From a virus: 23,010 nucleotides of DNA. Made by a program: the position numbers and the translations under genes. The notes beneath the pieces are model-generated. The model worked only from the letters and a program-made list of their open reading frames with translations, searched no databases and was not told the origin of the DNA. Positions within the stretch are counted from its first letter, which is position 1. Each line of letters opens with the position of its first letter. Shown one piece after another: positions 1-7,813 of the stretch. Location: positions 1-23,010 of the IMG/VR virus record IMGVR_UViG_3300031539_000331, one strand, 5' to 3'.

Positions 1-497
1 GTCGTCGTGGGAGGTGAGGCTGCCCCGGTTGTTCCGGCTGTGATGCACACATAGATTCGCCTGTTGGCCCAGGCTACGATATCACCTACCACGTAATCAG
101 TAAGCGGCCAGTGGCACCAGTTGTTCGTGGCATCAGAGGCTTCAACATAATTCCATACACATGTTCCATCGGTTATTCCCGTGCCCGTTCCGGTCGGTCC
201 CGTGGCCCCGGTTATCCCGGCGGTTGTGCAGATATATGTTTTGTCGCTGTCATTCGTGGCCCTGTATCCTGCTTCAAATCGCGTGAGGGTAACCCATGGA
301 CACGCCATTTCATTTTCATTGAGAACAACCTTGCGCATCGTGCAGCAAGGCCAGTGAATCGCACGCAGGATTTCGTCTCGGCTTCTTGTATAGGCTTCTA
401 TCGCCCTGGCCGCGGCTCGTGCCGTGTCGGCCATGCTTGATGCAGCCGGCGCACCGATTCGACGCAACGCCCTGTTAACGATATCGAGGTCGTCCAT
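1..497 (-). CDS. Tail tubular/head-tail adaptor protein, N-terminal part (cut by window edge)
   Basis: The frame is open from an ATG at 497 to the window edge (about 165 codons). An SD-like CAGGGAG lies 6 bases upstream. The start, MDDLDIVNRALRRIGAPA, followed by an Arg/Ala-rich helix and a DEILRAIHW stretch, looks like the N-terminus of phage tail tubular protein A/adaptor proteins, which bind below the portal. Codons from about 85 on hold two Thr/Gly-rich segments, each with Y-(I/V)-C-(T/I)-T-A-G-(I/T)-T-G-A, typical of beta-rich modules inserted in podovirus tail proteins. It is the last gene of the visible head-tail series and is separated from the capsid genes by a hairpin. Family assignment is by motif and position; the C-terminus is not seen. 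Confidence 0.7.
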   Translation of the reverse strand, partial: MDDLDIVNRALRRIGAPAASSMADTARAAARAIEAYTRSRDEILRAIHWPCCTMRKVVLNENEMACPWVTLTRFEAGYRATNDSDKTYICTTAGITGATGPTGTGTGITDGTCVWNYVEASDATNNWCHWPLTDYVVGDIVAWANRRIYVCITAGTTGAASPPTT

Positions 498-509
498 GGT
501 TTCTCCCTG

Positions 510-537
510 AAAAGAGGGCGGAAGCTAATCCGCCCTC
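510..537 (-). terminator. Terminator-like hairpin between capsid genes and tail gene
   Basis: A perfect 8-bp inverted repeat (GAGGGCGG / CCGCCCTC, 8-nt loop) is followed on the minus strand by TTTT. It sits after the 89-aa gene and just before the tail gene's SD. It looks like a weak intrinsic terminator that would let part of the transcription through and lower tail relative to capsid expression. It could also be a processing hairpin. Confidence 0.6.
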
Positions 538-559
538 ACTGGTTTTGTTTCCCTGGTAG

Positions 560-829
560 TTACTTCGCGGCCACTACTCTTGGTGTTCTGGCTTTGCGGA
601 CACGCTTGTTGTATTCGGCATTCTCGGTTCTTGGCATGGGGCTTTCATCCTGATACTTCTCTTTGACTTCCTTCACCGAGACCTCTCTTAGAGGCTTGAA
701 GTACCGCCAGACATCGCGTTTCTTTGCCCACACCATGTCAATGGTGTATTTCGTGCCAGCCTGGTAGTAATCGTAATCCGCAGCCGTGCTCGTAATGCAT
801 AAGCATTCCACCAGGATTTCCTGTTCCAT
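560..829 (-). CDS. Hypothetical phage protein, 89 aa, downstream of cement protein
   Basis: The ATG at 829 follows AAGGAGAGGTT, a strong SD. The protein has a short Cys-containing beta-like N-terminus (EILVECLCI), a central aromatic segment with YYQAGTKY, and a Lys/Arg-rich C-terminal tail after residue 55. I do not recognise a family. It lies between the Bbp16-like gene and the tail gene, where many podoviruses encode small head-completion or head-decoration proteins. A structural role is inference from position only. Confidence 0.75.
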   Translation of the reverse strand: MEQEILVECLCITSTAADYDYYQAGTKYTIDMVWAKKRDVWRYFKPLREVSVKEVKEKYQDESPMPRTENAEYNKRVRKARTPRVVAAK

Positions 830-838
830 AACCTCTCC

Positions 839-1270
839 TTATGGTGTCGCCGGAATATAATACGGCGCATCGGGAGTCAGGAAAGCATCCCAGGTCCCGG
901 CCGAGAATACATCCGTCCCGATGATGTACAGCATACCGAGGTATTGCAGTAACATCGTAGGCGGAACCTTGATCACATACGGGATACTATTTGCAGCCCA
1001 GCCACAATGTGTGGCGTTCGTCGTTGCTCCAGAACTCCATAGAACTGTAGGCGTTCCAAGCCCAACCGCCGCCGAGGTCACCAGTCGAATATCAAAGGTA
1101 GACGTCCCTCCAACGGATACGATCTTCGTCCCGATCCGAAACACTAAAAACATGTTGTCGATGACGTTTGTTGGATAGTGAATCAGATTGAGCACGTGGT
1201 CCGAAATATGAGTGGCTACAGTGGTTTCGTCCTGAAGCAAGGAGAATTGTAGTTGTTTATCGATTATCAT
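839..1270 (-). CDS. Bbp16-like capsid cement/decoration protein
   Basis: The protein begins MIIDKQLQFS, the characteristic opening of the Bordetella phage BPP-1 Bbp16 family, and continues with an ISDHVLNL segment and alternating beta-like strands (FLVFRIGTKI, FDIRLVTS) over 143 aa. Bbp16 sits on the outside of the capsid and stabilises it. An ATG six bases upstream (1276) would add MK, but it abuts the AGGAGG SD directly. The ATG at 1270 has a 6-base spacing and matches the family start. The gene lies directly after the major capsid gene, as in BPP-1. Confidence 0.82.
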   Translation of the reverse strand: MIIDKQLQFSLLQDETTVATHISDHVLNLIHYPTNVIDNMFLVFRIGTKIVSVGGTSTFDIRLVTSAAVGLGTPTVLWSSGATTNATHCGWAANSIPYVIKVPPTMLLQYLGMLYIIGTDVFSAGTWDAFLTPDAPYYIPATP

Positions 1271-1280
1271 TTTCATCCTC

Positions 1281-2291
1281 CTAGATGGTGAGCACTTCGG
1301 CTTCGGTATTCAGGATCGCATCGCACCGACGAATCGGGATACGCATAAAGGTCGTCAACGGACTTCCTCCGACCTCGCTGTAACTCAGGGCAAGATTGCT
1401 CTTGACCTGGGCCTGCTGCTGCAAATATTCAGCAATAAGCCTATTGCAGTAGAACGCCGCCTTGCCCATACCGAAAGACGGAATTCTGTAGTACATTTTG
1501 ATCATCGTCGGAATAAGATCCACCACCGTTGCAGAGAGTGCCGACGTGTCAATGTTGGCGCCTCTTACGGCATACCGCCAATCTCTGACCGTAAGTCCCA
1601 ATTTCCACTGATAGTGAGTCCGGTAACCTTCGTAATGCCCAGGAGGGGTCTGATCATCGTCAAGAGTTACCTGCCCTTTGTCTTCGTGTTTGAAACCCGC
1701 GGTTGATCCTTTCGGATAGATCCCGTGTACGGTGTTCTCTCCCCATACGATAAGCCAGATTGATGTTTGGACTGCACCGCTGGCCGCTCCATAGGAATCG
1801 ATACAGTTGTACGCCGTGATAGTCGGTAGTTCCGCTCCGTATTGAGGATACCTCGGCATGAGTCCGGTAAACTGTTCCGGATTGGTTGCTTGCGTAGCGT
1901 AAAAGATCCCCGTTGCCATTTGCTGATTCATGCCCTCAAGGTGCGCCTGATCTTCGGAAAGTCTCCAGGCTGACGTATTGCCATTGAGGTCTGCAAGATC
2001 CTTGTCTACTTCGGCGTATGCTTCGAGCATTCCGCAAGTGTCCGTGATCTGCGTGGTTTGGCTTTTTGTGGGTTGGACACCATAATTGAGTTTACGCCAG
2101 GTGGCGGTCGGCAGACCCGTCCTCACGGTGGTTTTATGACCAGTCGGCAAATTGCCTTCAATGGTCACCATGTCCGTAAGAACTTCGTTGGTTTTTGCCA
2201 ACAGCTCAATAATGGCACCAATTTTGTTATCCGATCCCATCCTGGAAGCCAGGTCCAAGTAGGTAACGGCATTCGTTCCAAGGGTAGCCAT
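1281..2291 (-). CDS. Major capsid protein
   Basis: This 336-aa protein follows the scaffold gene and precedes the cement gene, the standard place for the major head protein. The ATG at 2291 is preceded by GGAGGTAGCAT. The N-terminal region reads TYLDLASR...KIGAIIELLAKTNEVLTDM. A conserved-looking segment follows with LPTATWRKLNYGVQPTKS and AEVDKDLADLNG, and a C-terminal block has RDWRYAVRGANID. These match BPP-1-type podovirus capsid proteins, expected to have the HK97 fold. The sequence is complete and has no odd features. Confidence 0.88.
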   Translation of the reverse strand: MATLGTNAVTYLDLASRMGSDNKIGAIIELLAKTNEVLTDMVTIEGNLPTGHKTTVRTGLPTATWRKLNYGVQPTKSQTTQITDTCGMLEAYAEVDKDLADLNGNTSAWRLSEDQAHLEGMNQQMATGIFYATQATNPEQFTGLMPRYPQYGAELPTITAYNCIDSYGAASGAVQTSIWLIVWGENTVHGIYPKGSTAGFKHEDKGQVTLDDDQTPPGHYEGYRTHYQWKLGLTVRDWRYAVRGANIDTSALSATVVDLIPTMIKMYYRIPSFGMGKAAFYCNRLIAEYLQQQAQVKSNLALSYSEVGGSPLTTFMRIPIRRCDAILNTEAEVLTI

Positions 2292-2308
2292 ATGCTACCT
2301 CCAGTTGA

Positions 2309-3106
2309 CTACTGCTTCGCTGGATATACTACATCGGCCAATTCTTGATTGCTTCTCTGACCGATAGGTGAGGATTCCGTACGTTCATTCTTCCCATCCA
2401 CGAATGGATGTTCCGTGATGAGCTTTCCCATCTTGATGAACATTCGGATTACTCCCGGATGATTCCCCAGTCCGGAAAGATCGAAAAGCTTTGCTGTTTC
2501 GGCATCGGCAAACTGAGCGAATCCTCGCTCCATGAATCCCTTTGCCTGCGACCAGTCGGCTCCGTATTCCTTCGCCATTGCTGTCTCGACTTCGGCCATG
2601 GTAGTTTTCACCACCTTCATATCATCCGCCAATTGCTTGTAATACCATTGGTGGACGTTCTTGACCTGATCGAGCGTGAGATTAAGCTCATGCGCTTTGG
2701 CAAGGAACGCCTTCTCGGTCGCCTCGTCTTTCGTGATCCCTCCGGGTAGTTCTACCGGATCCAGTTTGTAGTCTTCAGGTTTGTCAGGCACGCCGATTGA
2801 TTTCCGATAGCGTACCTTTTCCTCGTCCGTGGCCTTTTCGCCAGGTAGGACAATAGCTTTACCCAGCTTCCCTTCAAGCTCCTTGTAGCTTTTCCCCAGA
2901 TCCCCGATGGTCTGGAATTTGGTCAAGCTCTGGTCTTCCTTCAGGTCTTGCGGTAGCTGTGCCATCCATGCAGGCTGTAACTTGGTCGCACCTTCCGCCA
3001 ACGGCGTGGTGCTTTCAGTCTTCTGCGTGGTGAGGGTTGTTCCCCCCCCCTGTCCACCAGCCTGCGGGTTGTCCGTTCCCGGGCTCGCAGCTTGTTCGTC
3101 TGCCAT
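2309..3106 (-). CDS. Scaffolding (head assembly) protein
   Basis: A 265-aa soluble, charged protein directly upstream of the capsid gene. The Pro/Gly/Thr-rich N-terminus (about residues 1-45) is followed by a long, mostly helical, Lys/Glu-rich part with DKPEDYKLDPVELPGG, a signature often seen in phage scaffold proteins (IGVPDKPEDYKL). AAGGAAG precedes the ATG at 3106. It should direct procapsid assembly and leave or be degraded. Codons 20-22 contain a run of nine Gs (see findings). Assignment rests on composition, motif and position. Confidence 0.8.
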   Translation of the reverse strand: MADEQAASPGTDNPQAGGQGGGTTLTTQKTESTTPLAEGATKLQPAWMAQLPQDLKEDQSLTKFQTIGDLGKSYKELEGKLGKAIVLPGEKATDEEKVRYRKSIGVPDKPEDYKLDPVELPGGITKDEATEKAFLAKAHELNLTLDQVKNVHQWYYKQLADDMKVVKTTMAEVETAMAKEYGADWSQAKGFMERGFAQFADAETAKLFDLSGLGNHPGVIRMFIKMGKLITEHPFVDGKNERTESSPIGQRSNQELADVVYPAKQ

Positions 3107-3107
3107 T

Positions 3108-3386
3108 TTACACTTCCTTACTCGTTACTTTCCTCCAGACTTCTATAGCCTGGGCCGATATCCGAGGTGAAACTCTATGCATGAGAAAAAACTTGGCATA
3201 ATTGTTTAACGCTTGCATGCCTTCTCCGGTCACCTCTTCCAAAAACTTCCAGTCATCCAGCAGAACCCCGAGGACTATTTGTCCGTCGGGGCTGCTGAAT
3301 ACGTTGTCGAACGCCGCATCAATTGCCTTCAGTCGGGCTTCTACTTCCTTCCGTCGTGCTTCCGGTCCGTCAAGTTCCTCGGGCAT
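3108..3386 (-). CDS. Small Bbp19-like phage head-module protein
   Basis: A 92-aa helical protein. The segment AFDNVFSSPDGQIVLGVLLDDW resembles the phage Bbp19-type pattern (F-x-S/T-P-x-G-x-x-V-L). The ATG shares its first base with the upstream TAA (TAATG), so translation is coupled to the preceding gene. The molecular role is unknown. In BPP-1-like phages such genes lie between portal and scaffold, as here. Confidence 0.7.
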   Translation of the reverse strand: MPEELDGPEARRKEVEARLKAIDAAFDNVFSSPDGQIVLGVLLDDWKFLEEVTGEGMQALNNYAKFFLMHRVSPRISAQAIEVWRKVTSKEV

Positions 3387-4027
3387 TAGGTTCTAGGAAT
3401 CTCCTCCCAAGTGAAGCCGAAGAAACCGATAACAACGGTCAGCGTGTAGATGAACACGAAACCGCCGGGCGGGATGATTACCGAGCCATGCATGTCGATA
3501 ACCTGGGGAGTGGTTCCAAATAATGCGCCGTTGGTAAACGCACTGAGACAGGGCATGATCACCCTCAAGAGTCCAGCACCCGCGCCGGCCACCAGGGTAG
3601 CCGCACCATCAGCCAATCCGGTTGCGGCGTTAGCATTCCCAAGATTCAGCGGATATGTCACCAGCGGTGTGGTATGGGTTGCAATACCGGCAGCCGAATA
3701 TCCACCGCCAAGTCCTATGAGGCCGGCCCCGGCGGGCGCAACGGAAAGAGCGATGCCGACCTGGCGAAGAGCCAGATTCATGTTGTTCCCTGCCGGATTC
3801 GAAAGACATAGCCCGGTATAGGTCGTAGCCAGCGCGATTGTCGTGGTCGTCGCTGCCTGGCTGGCCGCACCATACAACAGGTTCCGAAAGGACTGCTCGT
3901 AGAGATTCCCGTGGAGCTGAGATATGATCTCATCGTTCTGTTGCCCCACCCTCTTAATGCCGATTTGTGTGCCATCAGGCATCCTCAGATTGCGATCGCT
4001 CTGAGCCATTCTCGTAACACTACTCAT
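3386..4027 (-). CDS. Hydrophobic Ala/Gly-rich phage structural-module protein
   Basis: The protein is 213 aa. After a polar first 45 residues (MSSVTRMAQSDRNLRMPDG) it turns Ala/Gly/Thr-rich with long apolar stretches (SVAPAGAGLIGLGGGYSAAG; ATLVAGAGAGLLRVIMP) and a C-terminal segment FIYTLTVVIGFFGFTWEEI. GGAGGAATCTT precedes the ATG. Proteins of this composition occur beside podovirus portal and capsid genes and may be minor virion or membrane-interacting proteins. I cannot assign a function. The only upstream non-coding stretch (4028-4075) holds nothing but the SD and a small CGCC/GGCG hairpin. Confidence 0.8.
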   Translation of the reverse strand: MSSVTRMAQSDRNLRMPDGTQIGIKRVGQQNDEIISQLHGNLYEQSFRNLLYGAASQAATTTTIALATTYTGLCLSNPAGNNMNLALRQVGIALSVAPAGAGLIGLGGGYSAAGIATHTTPLVTYPLNLGNANAATGLADGAATLVAGAGAGLLRVIMPCLSAFTNGALFGTTPQVIDMHGSVIIPPGGFVFIYTLTVVIGFFGFTWEEIPRT

Positions 4028-4075
4028 AAGATTCCTCCGTGCCCGCCAGTGGCGAGACTTGATTTATTTAAGCGG

Positions 4076-4213
4076 TCAACGACCGCGTTTCTTCCTTCCG
4101 GTCTTCAAGGACTGTCCCGTCTTACTCTGCGCTATCCGCGCAGCCTTTCCTTTGCTCGCCCCTCCTCTTCGGAGAGCTGTATAAACCTTGTGCACGCGAC
4201 TACCTTTGGGCAC
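4076..4213 (-). CDS. Small basic phage protein (PKGSRVHKVY family)
   Basis: This 45-aa protein starts at the GTG at 4213, preceded by GGGAGGGCAAC. A longer in-frame extension is just portal sequence in another frame. The sequence reads PKGSRVHKVYTALRR, then GKAARIAQSKTGQSL, ending in a Lys/Arg tail. Very similar short proteins are encoded next to portal or terminase genes in many phages; their function is unknown. It overlaps the portal 3' end by 14 bases, indicating coupling. Confidence 0.8.
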   Translation of the reverse strand: MPKGSRVHKVYTALRRGGASKGKAARIAQSKTGQSLKTGRKKRGR

Positions 4214-5867
4214 GTTGCCCTCCCTTCGCCAGTCCGGCCAACATCGAGTCCGGCTGCATCGGCTGGTTAAGCTTGTCCACGTTCCCGGCAAGTAGTTTCT
4301 GCTGCTCCAGCTCCATCGCCTGTTTCTGTTGAGCCTGAATAGCCGCCTGCCTTGTCTTGCGGATCGCCATTACCTGCGAGAGCTCGCGGATAACCTTCTG
4401 TGGAATCCCCGAGGAATCCATGCCGATCCGGGCGAGCTCATCCAGGTCTGCGTTGTCCAGGAAAGCTGATTGTCCGTTCGGATCGAGCTCTGCCATCTGT
4501 TTCAGGAACTCCACGCCGGCCTGTACTCCTCTTGTCTGGTGATATCGTTTCTGGGCCATGGCGAGCGGGCCTTGAAACTCTACGTGCACCCGGCCTCCGG
4601 ACATCAGGCTGGGCGGTGGCGGCGGCAGGATTCCTTTGCGGTCACAAATCTTGTAGGCCCTGTCGATCAACGGGATAAGGCATTCGCTATTCAGCCTCCC
4701 GATGGTCGCTCCCAGTACAGCGGCCTTTTCACCCTGACGCTCGATAATCTCCGTTGCCGTATAGTTGCCCTTCTCGAGCTGTTCCATGAGTAAGAAAATA
4801 CGCGTCCTGAAGTTCTCGCGGATTTGATCCCTAATCGATTCTTCCTGGTCTTTGCCTATGGGATAATTCTGGAATAGATTTATGGCTTCGATACGATCCC
4901 GGCTGCCCGTGGGATAGTAGTTGTATCCACGTGGGACTATCCGCTCCGTGCCCTTCATCGAGTCGGGTACATTCAGCGGCGGCTCAACGGCGAGCTGGGC
5001 GGCCTTGAGCATGGTCAAGCCGACCTGATTGATTCTGAAAATATCGTTTATTGCATCGGCGGCTGGAGATCGTCCGTACGCCTCATCGCTGTTTTTCCGC
5101 CAGCGCCACGCCAGGTATGGGAATTCGTCGTATCCGCCTATATCGATAATCTGACTGTGATCTTTGTCCACATAAACGGAAGCGAATTCCTTATTGATAC
5201 CATCGATCTTTCCCGGCACTCTGTCGGATCTTGGGAATACCGCGTGAATGATATGCGCCTTGGCATAAGCTGCCGATTTTGCTGCATCCTGTCGTTGCTG
5301 TGGGAGCTTGTTCCCCCACATCTGATAAGCCGCACGGTTTGTCATCACGTAATCGCGGTACAGTGTATCCACCATGCCGGTTTTGGATTCGGCGAGATAA
5401 CATTCCTTGATATGCCGGGTGGAAAACAGCATTCGGTCGGATACGATTTCATCCTCGGTAAACATCACGGCTGTACCGATCGAGCCGGCATCCATGAAAA
5501 ACTCTGAAATCGATTCGTAGAAGTTAGAACGGGAAAACTCGGCGTATAGTATTTCTTCGTTTTCTTCCAGCCAGTCCGCTACGTCTTCCAGGTTTTGCTG
5601 GCTCTTGTCCTCCATCACCAGCCGGAACCATCGATCTATCTGATTCACAAGGGCGCCGAGAAGTCCGTCCACCATCAATTGCAGACACGCAATCGCCGTA
5701 CCGTCATATGTTTTGACGCTGGGTTTCTGGCCTTCGGTGGCATCGATATCCCAAAAACTCCGCCTGGGAAGCACAAGGTCGTTTATGTCCTTCCATAGCG
5801 GCTCCCAAGGTTTCCGCATTTGTTTGAGAGTAGATAAACGATGTGTGATCTCGGCAACTTCGATCAA
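4200..5867 (-). CDS. Head-tail connector (portal) protein
   Basis: A 555-aa protein of T7-gp8-like connector type. Evidence: an RLSTLKQMRKPWEPLWKDI start, LPRRSFW, a DAGSIGTAVMFTEDE segment, GRSPAADAINDIFRIN, and a long Gln/Glu/Met-rich helical C-terminus (AAIQAQQKQAMELEQQ). The portal ring sits at one capsid vertex and carries DNA during packaging. The start is a TTG at 5867 overlapping the previous stop (TTGA), with AAAGGTGA as SD; no ATG gives a complete N-terminus. It is the first large gene of the head module. Confidence 0.9.
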   Translation of the reverse strand: MIEVAEITHRLSTLKQMRKPWEPLWKDINDLVLPRRSFWDIDATEGQKPSVKTYDGTAIACLQLMVDGLLGALVNQIDRWFRLVMEDKSQQNLEDVADWLEENEEILYAEFSRSNFYESISEFFMDAGSIGTAVMFTEDEIVSDRMLFSTRHIKECYLAESKTGMVDTLYRDYVMTNRAAYQMWGNKLPQQRQDAAKSAAYAKAHIIHAVFPRSDRVPGKIDGINKEFASVYVDKDHSQIIDIGGYDEFPYLAWRWRKNSDEAYGRSPAADAINDIFRINQVGLTMLKAAQLAVEPPLNVPDSMKGTERIVPRGYNYYPTGSRDRIEAINLFQNYPIGKDQEESIRDQIRENFRTRIFLLMEQLEKGNYTATEIIERQGEKAAVLGATIGRLNSECLIPLIDRAYKICDRKGILPPPPPSLMSGGRVHVEFQGPLAMAQKRYHQTRGVQAGVEFLKQMAELDPNGQSAFLDNADLDELARIGMDSSGIPQKVIRELSQVMAIRKTRQAAIQAQQKQAMELEQQKLLAGNVDKLNQPMQPDSMLAGLAKGGQRAQR

Positions 5868-6145
5868 AATTTCACCTTTGCCTTTCCGCTGCGTCTTGCC
5901 GGCGCTGTAAGCATCGTCTCTTCCGGTACTGTGGCCTGTTGCGTGAGCAGGCTCCGGGCTGTGCCTTTGTTCGACAGAATGGACAGGGCTAGCGCTGCGG
6001 CCTTTTCGTCCTGGGCTACCATGGCTACAGCCTCATCCTTGGTGGTAACGCGAAGGGCAGACTTCAGCTTCTTCCAGGTTTGGTCGGGAGCAGCGAGAAT
6101 CAGGTCTGTTATGGATTGGCTTGAATCGGGAACCATATCGGACAT
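5864..6145 (-). CDS. Hypothetical 93-aa protein preceding the portal
   Basis: The start is ATG at 6145 with GGAGGGTCT upstream. The upstream in-frame ATG at 6187 has no SD and lies in the leader. The protein has a helical middle (DQTWKKLKSALRVTTKDEAVAMVAQDEKAAALALSIL, given here only as position 20-56) and a basic C-terminus (APARRSGKAKVKF). No family recognised. It is translationally coupled to the portal (TTGA overlap), so a role in portal or head assembly is possible but unproven. Confidence 0.75.
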   Translation of the reverse strand: MSDMVPDSSQSITDLILAAPDQTWKKLKSALRVTTKDEAVAMVAQDEKAAALALSILSNKGTARSLLTQQATVPEETMLTAPARRSGKAKVKF

Positions 6146-6301
6146 AGACCCTCCGGGAAATAAAAAAGCACACAAGACCGCAGCCATATCGTGGCTGTCG
6201 ATCCTCTGCGCTCCGCCGGGTCTTCCGGTAGGTTCGCCTTGGATATTACTCGCACATAATCTAACTTAAATTTACATCAAATCTATATCACTTGTCAAGG
6301 G
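6146..6301 (-). other. Leader region without genes before the head operon
   Basis: 156 bases without a credible gene. It contains the promoter candidate at 6269-6298 and, downstream, CCGG/CCGG and CAGCCA/TGGCTG stem-loops (the latter around 6186-6202). A TTTTTT tract follows some 13 bases after the second stem, too far for a standard intrinsic terminator. The SD of the 93-aa gene ends the region. Confidence 0.5.
6269..6298 (-). promoter_or_regulatory. Sigma70-like promoter for the head operon
   Basis: On the minus strand TTGACA (6298-6293) is followed after 18 bases by TAAATT (6274-6269), in an AT-rich stretch just after the stop of the 86-aa gene. This is a perfect -35 with a moderate -10. 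It lies where the AT-rich accessory block ends and the structural genes begin, so it could give those genes independent transcription. No start site is shown. Confidence 0.5.
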
Positions 6302-6562
6302 TTATTCTTTCGGGTCTTCTCGTAAATTTACAATATGACTCTGTTGCATTTCAGGTGGCGTATTAAAAAATCCCATAATCGGGTTCCACCATGGAATCAA
6401 TTCATGAAACTTGTAAAATCCTTTCTTTTCGCATTTTCTGTTTTCCAATCTGACTGTACAAGGGAACCCGCTTATTTTGCCTTCTGCGATCCTATCCCTT
6501 ATACAATCAATTTGATCCTTGCCATATTCTTTTTCTGCTTCCGAAATAGTCATGGAAATCAT
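6302..6562 (-). CDS. Hypothetical 86-aa protein of the accessory block
   Basis: The ATG at 6562 has GAGAGGTATAAAA upstream. The sequence (ISEAEKEYGKDQIDCIRDRI, then GFPCTVRLENRKCEKKGFYK and an aromatic PWWNPIMGFF) matches no family I know. Two spaced Cys are present but no clear metal site. The DNA is AT-rich compared with the portal and capsid genes. It is the last gene of the block inserted between terminase and portal. Confidence 0.7.
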   Translation of the reverse strand: MISMTISEAEKEYGKDQIDCIRDRIAEGKISGFPCTVRLENRKCEKKGFYKFHELIPWWNPIMGFFNTPPEMQQSHIVNLREDPKE

Positions 6563-6564
6563 TT

Positions 6565-6762
6565 TTATACCTCTCTTGTTTCATTCTGTATAATATTGTC
6601 CTCCGGTAACTGAGACTTGAACGTCTCCCTGTCCACATGCTGCGCCCGGATAATCCGCCCATCGCGCATGGTGAAGAGCAATCCTACCTCACCATACTTG
6701 CACGTGAGCAGGCGTACCTTGAGCCAGTCTACATGTCCGTCCGGCTTGATCGGGTTTTCCAT
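6565..6762 (-). CDS. Hypothetical 65-aa protein
   Basis: The ATG at 6762 shares its A with the upstream TAA (TAATG). The protein has a DWLKVRLLTCKYGEVGLLFTMRDG core of alternating beta-like strands and an acidic tail. I recognise no family. It belongs to the tightly coupled run of small genes between the MerR-like gene and the head operon. Confidence 0.7.
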   Translation of the reverse strand: MENPIKPDGHVDWLKVRLLTCKYGEVGLLFTMRDGRIIRAQHVDRETFKSQLPEDNIIQNETREV

Positions 6763-7088
6763 TATTGCCCCAGCCCCTTAATATCATTTTGTATACATGG
6801 GAAGCTTTTTCGTAATTGCAATAAATAATTTAAATACTTGTTTTTTATAATATAATGCGGCAGATTTAATACATCTGCCCATAAGTAAAAATCAGTACTA
6901 TTGAAAAAAGATTCTGCGGATTCTCTGTCCTTTTTTTGTTCACACTTTAATGGAAATGCTTTGCCTTGTTCTCTTCGTATTCTATGCACCTCTTCCTCAC
7001 CTTCCATGCATTGCTTATTGCATTCTAATAAATCTTCAAAGGCTTGATTTATTACTGCGGCAGCTAGTTGTTTGTATCCATCTTCCAT
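6762..7088 (-). CDS. Phage protein of the AxxxQAxEDxxE small family, 108 aa
   Basis: The N-terminal YKQLAAAVINQAFEDLLECN and the later SAESFFNSTDFYLWADVLN resemble a widespread small phage family (AIVxQAVxDY ... ExFFxSxxF). Its members occur in accessory and early phage operons with no known function. The start overlaps the preceding stop (TGATG). The C-terminal half is rich in Leu, Lys and Asn and AT-rich in DNA. Confidence 0.72.
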   Translation of the reverse strand: MEDGYKQLAAAVINQAFEDLLECNKQCMEGEEEVHRIRREQGKAFPLKCEQKKDRESAESFFNSTDFYLWADVLNLPHYIIKNKYLNYLLQLRKSFPCIQNDIKGLGQ

Positions 7089-7321
7089 CAGTTCCCCCTG
7101 TCCAACAAGTTGATCGTGCTGCTCACCGGCTTAACGAGTTGTTCCTCGTACCTATGGCACCGATCCTTCGTGAGGAACACGGGCGGCCAAAGTGCGGCAG
7201 TGCCGATCTGTCCTTGTGGACCCGGAATCGCCGCACAGGTGGGCGGGTTGCACCGGCAGAGCCCTTGATCTGCGGTTTGTGGGTCACACCATTTACAGGT
7301 CAAACATCTTGGTTCGGACAT
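7088..7321 (-). CDS. Small cysteine-rich phage protein
   Basis: 77 aa, with AAGGAGGCCCT before the ATG. The Cys pattern is CLTCKWC near residues 6-12, CRCNPPTC near 22-29, and a later WPPVFLTKDRCHRY. This matches a small phage family with C-x2-C ... G-x-C-R-x-x-P-P-T ... W-P-x ... C, thought to bind metal (zinc or an iron-sulfur cluster). The binding is inference from the Cys spacing. It overlaps the MerR-like gene by 22 bases. Confidence 0.75.
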   Translation of the reverse strand: MSEPRCLTCKWCDPQTADQGLCRCNPPTCAAIPGPQGQIGTAALWPPVFLTKDRCHRYEEQLVKPVSSTINLLDRGN

Positions 7322-7806
7322 AGGGCCTCCTTGAGTTTATGATTGATTGTTTCGTTCATGGATTTACATATATTATCTATATTAATCGTAATGGACACAA
7401 TTGCGTTTAATAACACTTTGTCGTCGCTAATACATCCATCATCATCTCTAGTAAAGCCATACCATTCCTTTCTATCACTATCCCATGTAATACATAATTC
7501 ATGGCATCTTTCTTCTATGGCTTCTTCTATTAAAAATAATAGAGTTTTAGTAAATATATTCAATGTTCTCGAATGAGTTAAATTCAATATTTCTTTTATT
7601 ACAGCCGCCATATATAATTCAATAAACCTATATGGTCTTGCGTTGCCCCTACCTTTTTTCTCCCTTGTGTCTGGTCCTAATATTCCGGCCTTTATCCATT
7701 CCCGAGTTCTTTTATTTGTTACTCCAAGACATTCATGAAATTCTTTAGGAGTAAATATCACCTCTTTTGTATAATATTCATCATATCCGTCTTCTATTAT
7801 TTTCAT
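7300..7806 (-). CDS. MerR-like helix-turn-helix protein
   Basis: The start at ATG 7806 follows TAGGAGAAGT, which overlaps the terminase stop. Residues about 18-60 (FTPKEFHECLGVTNKRTREW, then IKAGILGP and YRFIELY) read as a MerR/excisionase-type winged helix: T-x-K-E ... x-V-T-x-R-T-x-x-x-W-x-x-x-G-I. The rest (about 100 aa) is helical with Cys, Glu and Ile but no known effector domain. It probably binds DNA and may regulate the accessory block or late genes. The gene is clearly more AT-rich than its neighbours, suggesting acquisition. A DNA-binding role is likely; its target is unknown. Confidence 0.75.
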   Translation of the reverse strand: MKIIEDGYDEYYTKEVIFTPKEFHECLGVTNKRTREWIKAGILGPDTREKKGRGNARPYRFIELYMAAVIKEILNLTHSRTLNIFTKTLLFLIEEAIEERCHELCITWDSDRKEWYGFTRDDDGCISDDKVLLNAIVSITINIDNICKSMNETINHKLKEALCPNQDV

Positions 7807-7813
7807 ACTTCTC

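Noticed and set aside
4357-4793. Plus-strand open frames opposite the portal gene
   Set aside because: Antisense shadows without SD or family features; the minus-strand portal is unambiguous. The same applies to all other long plus-strand frames.
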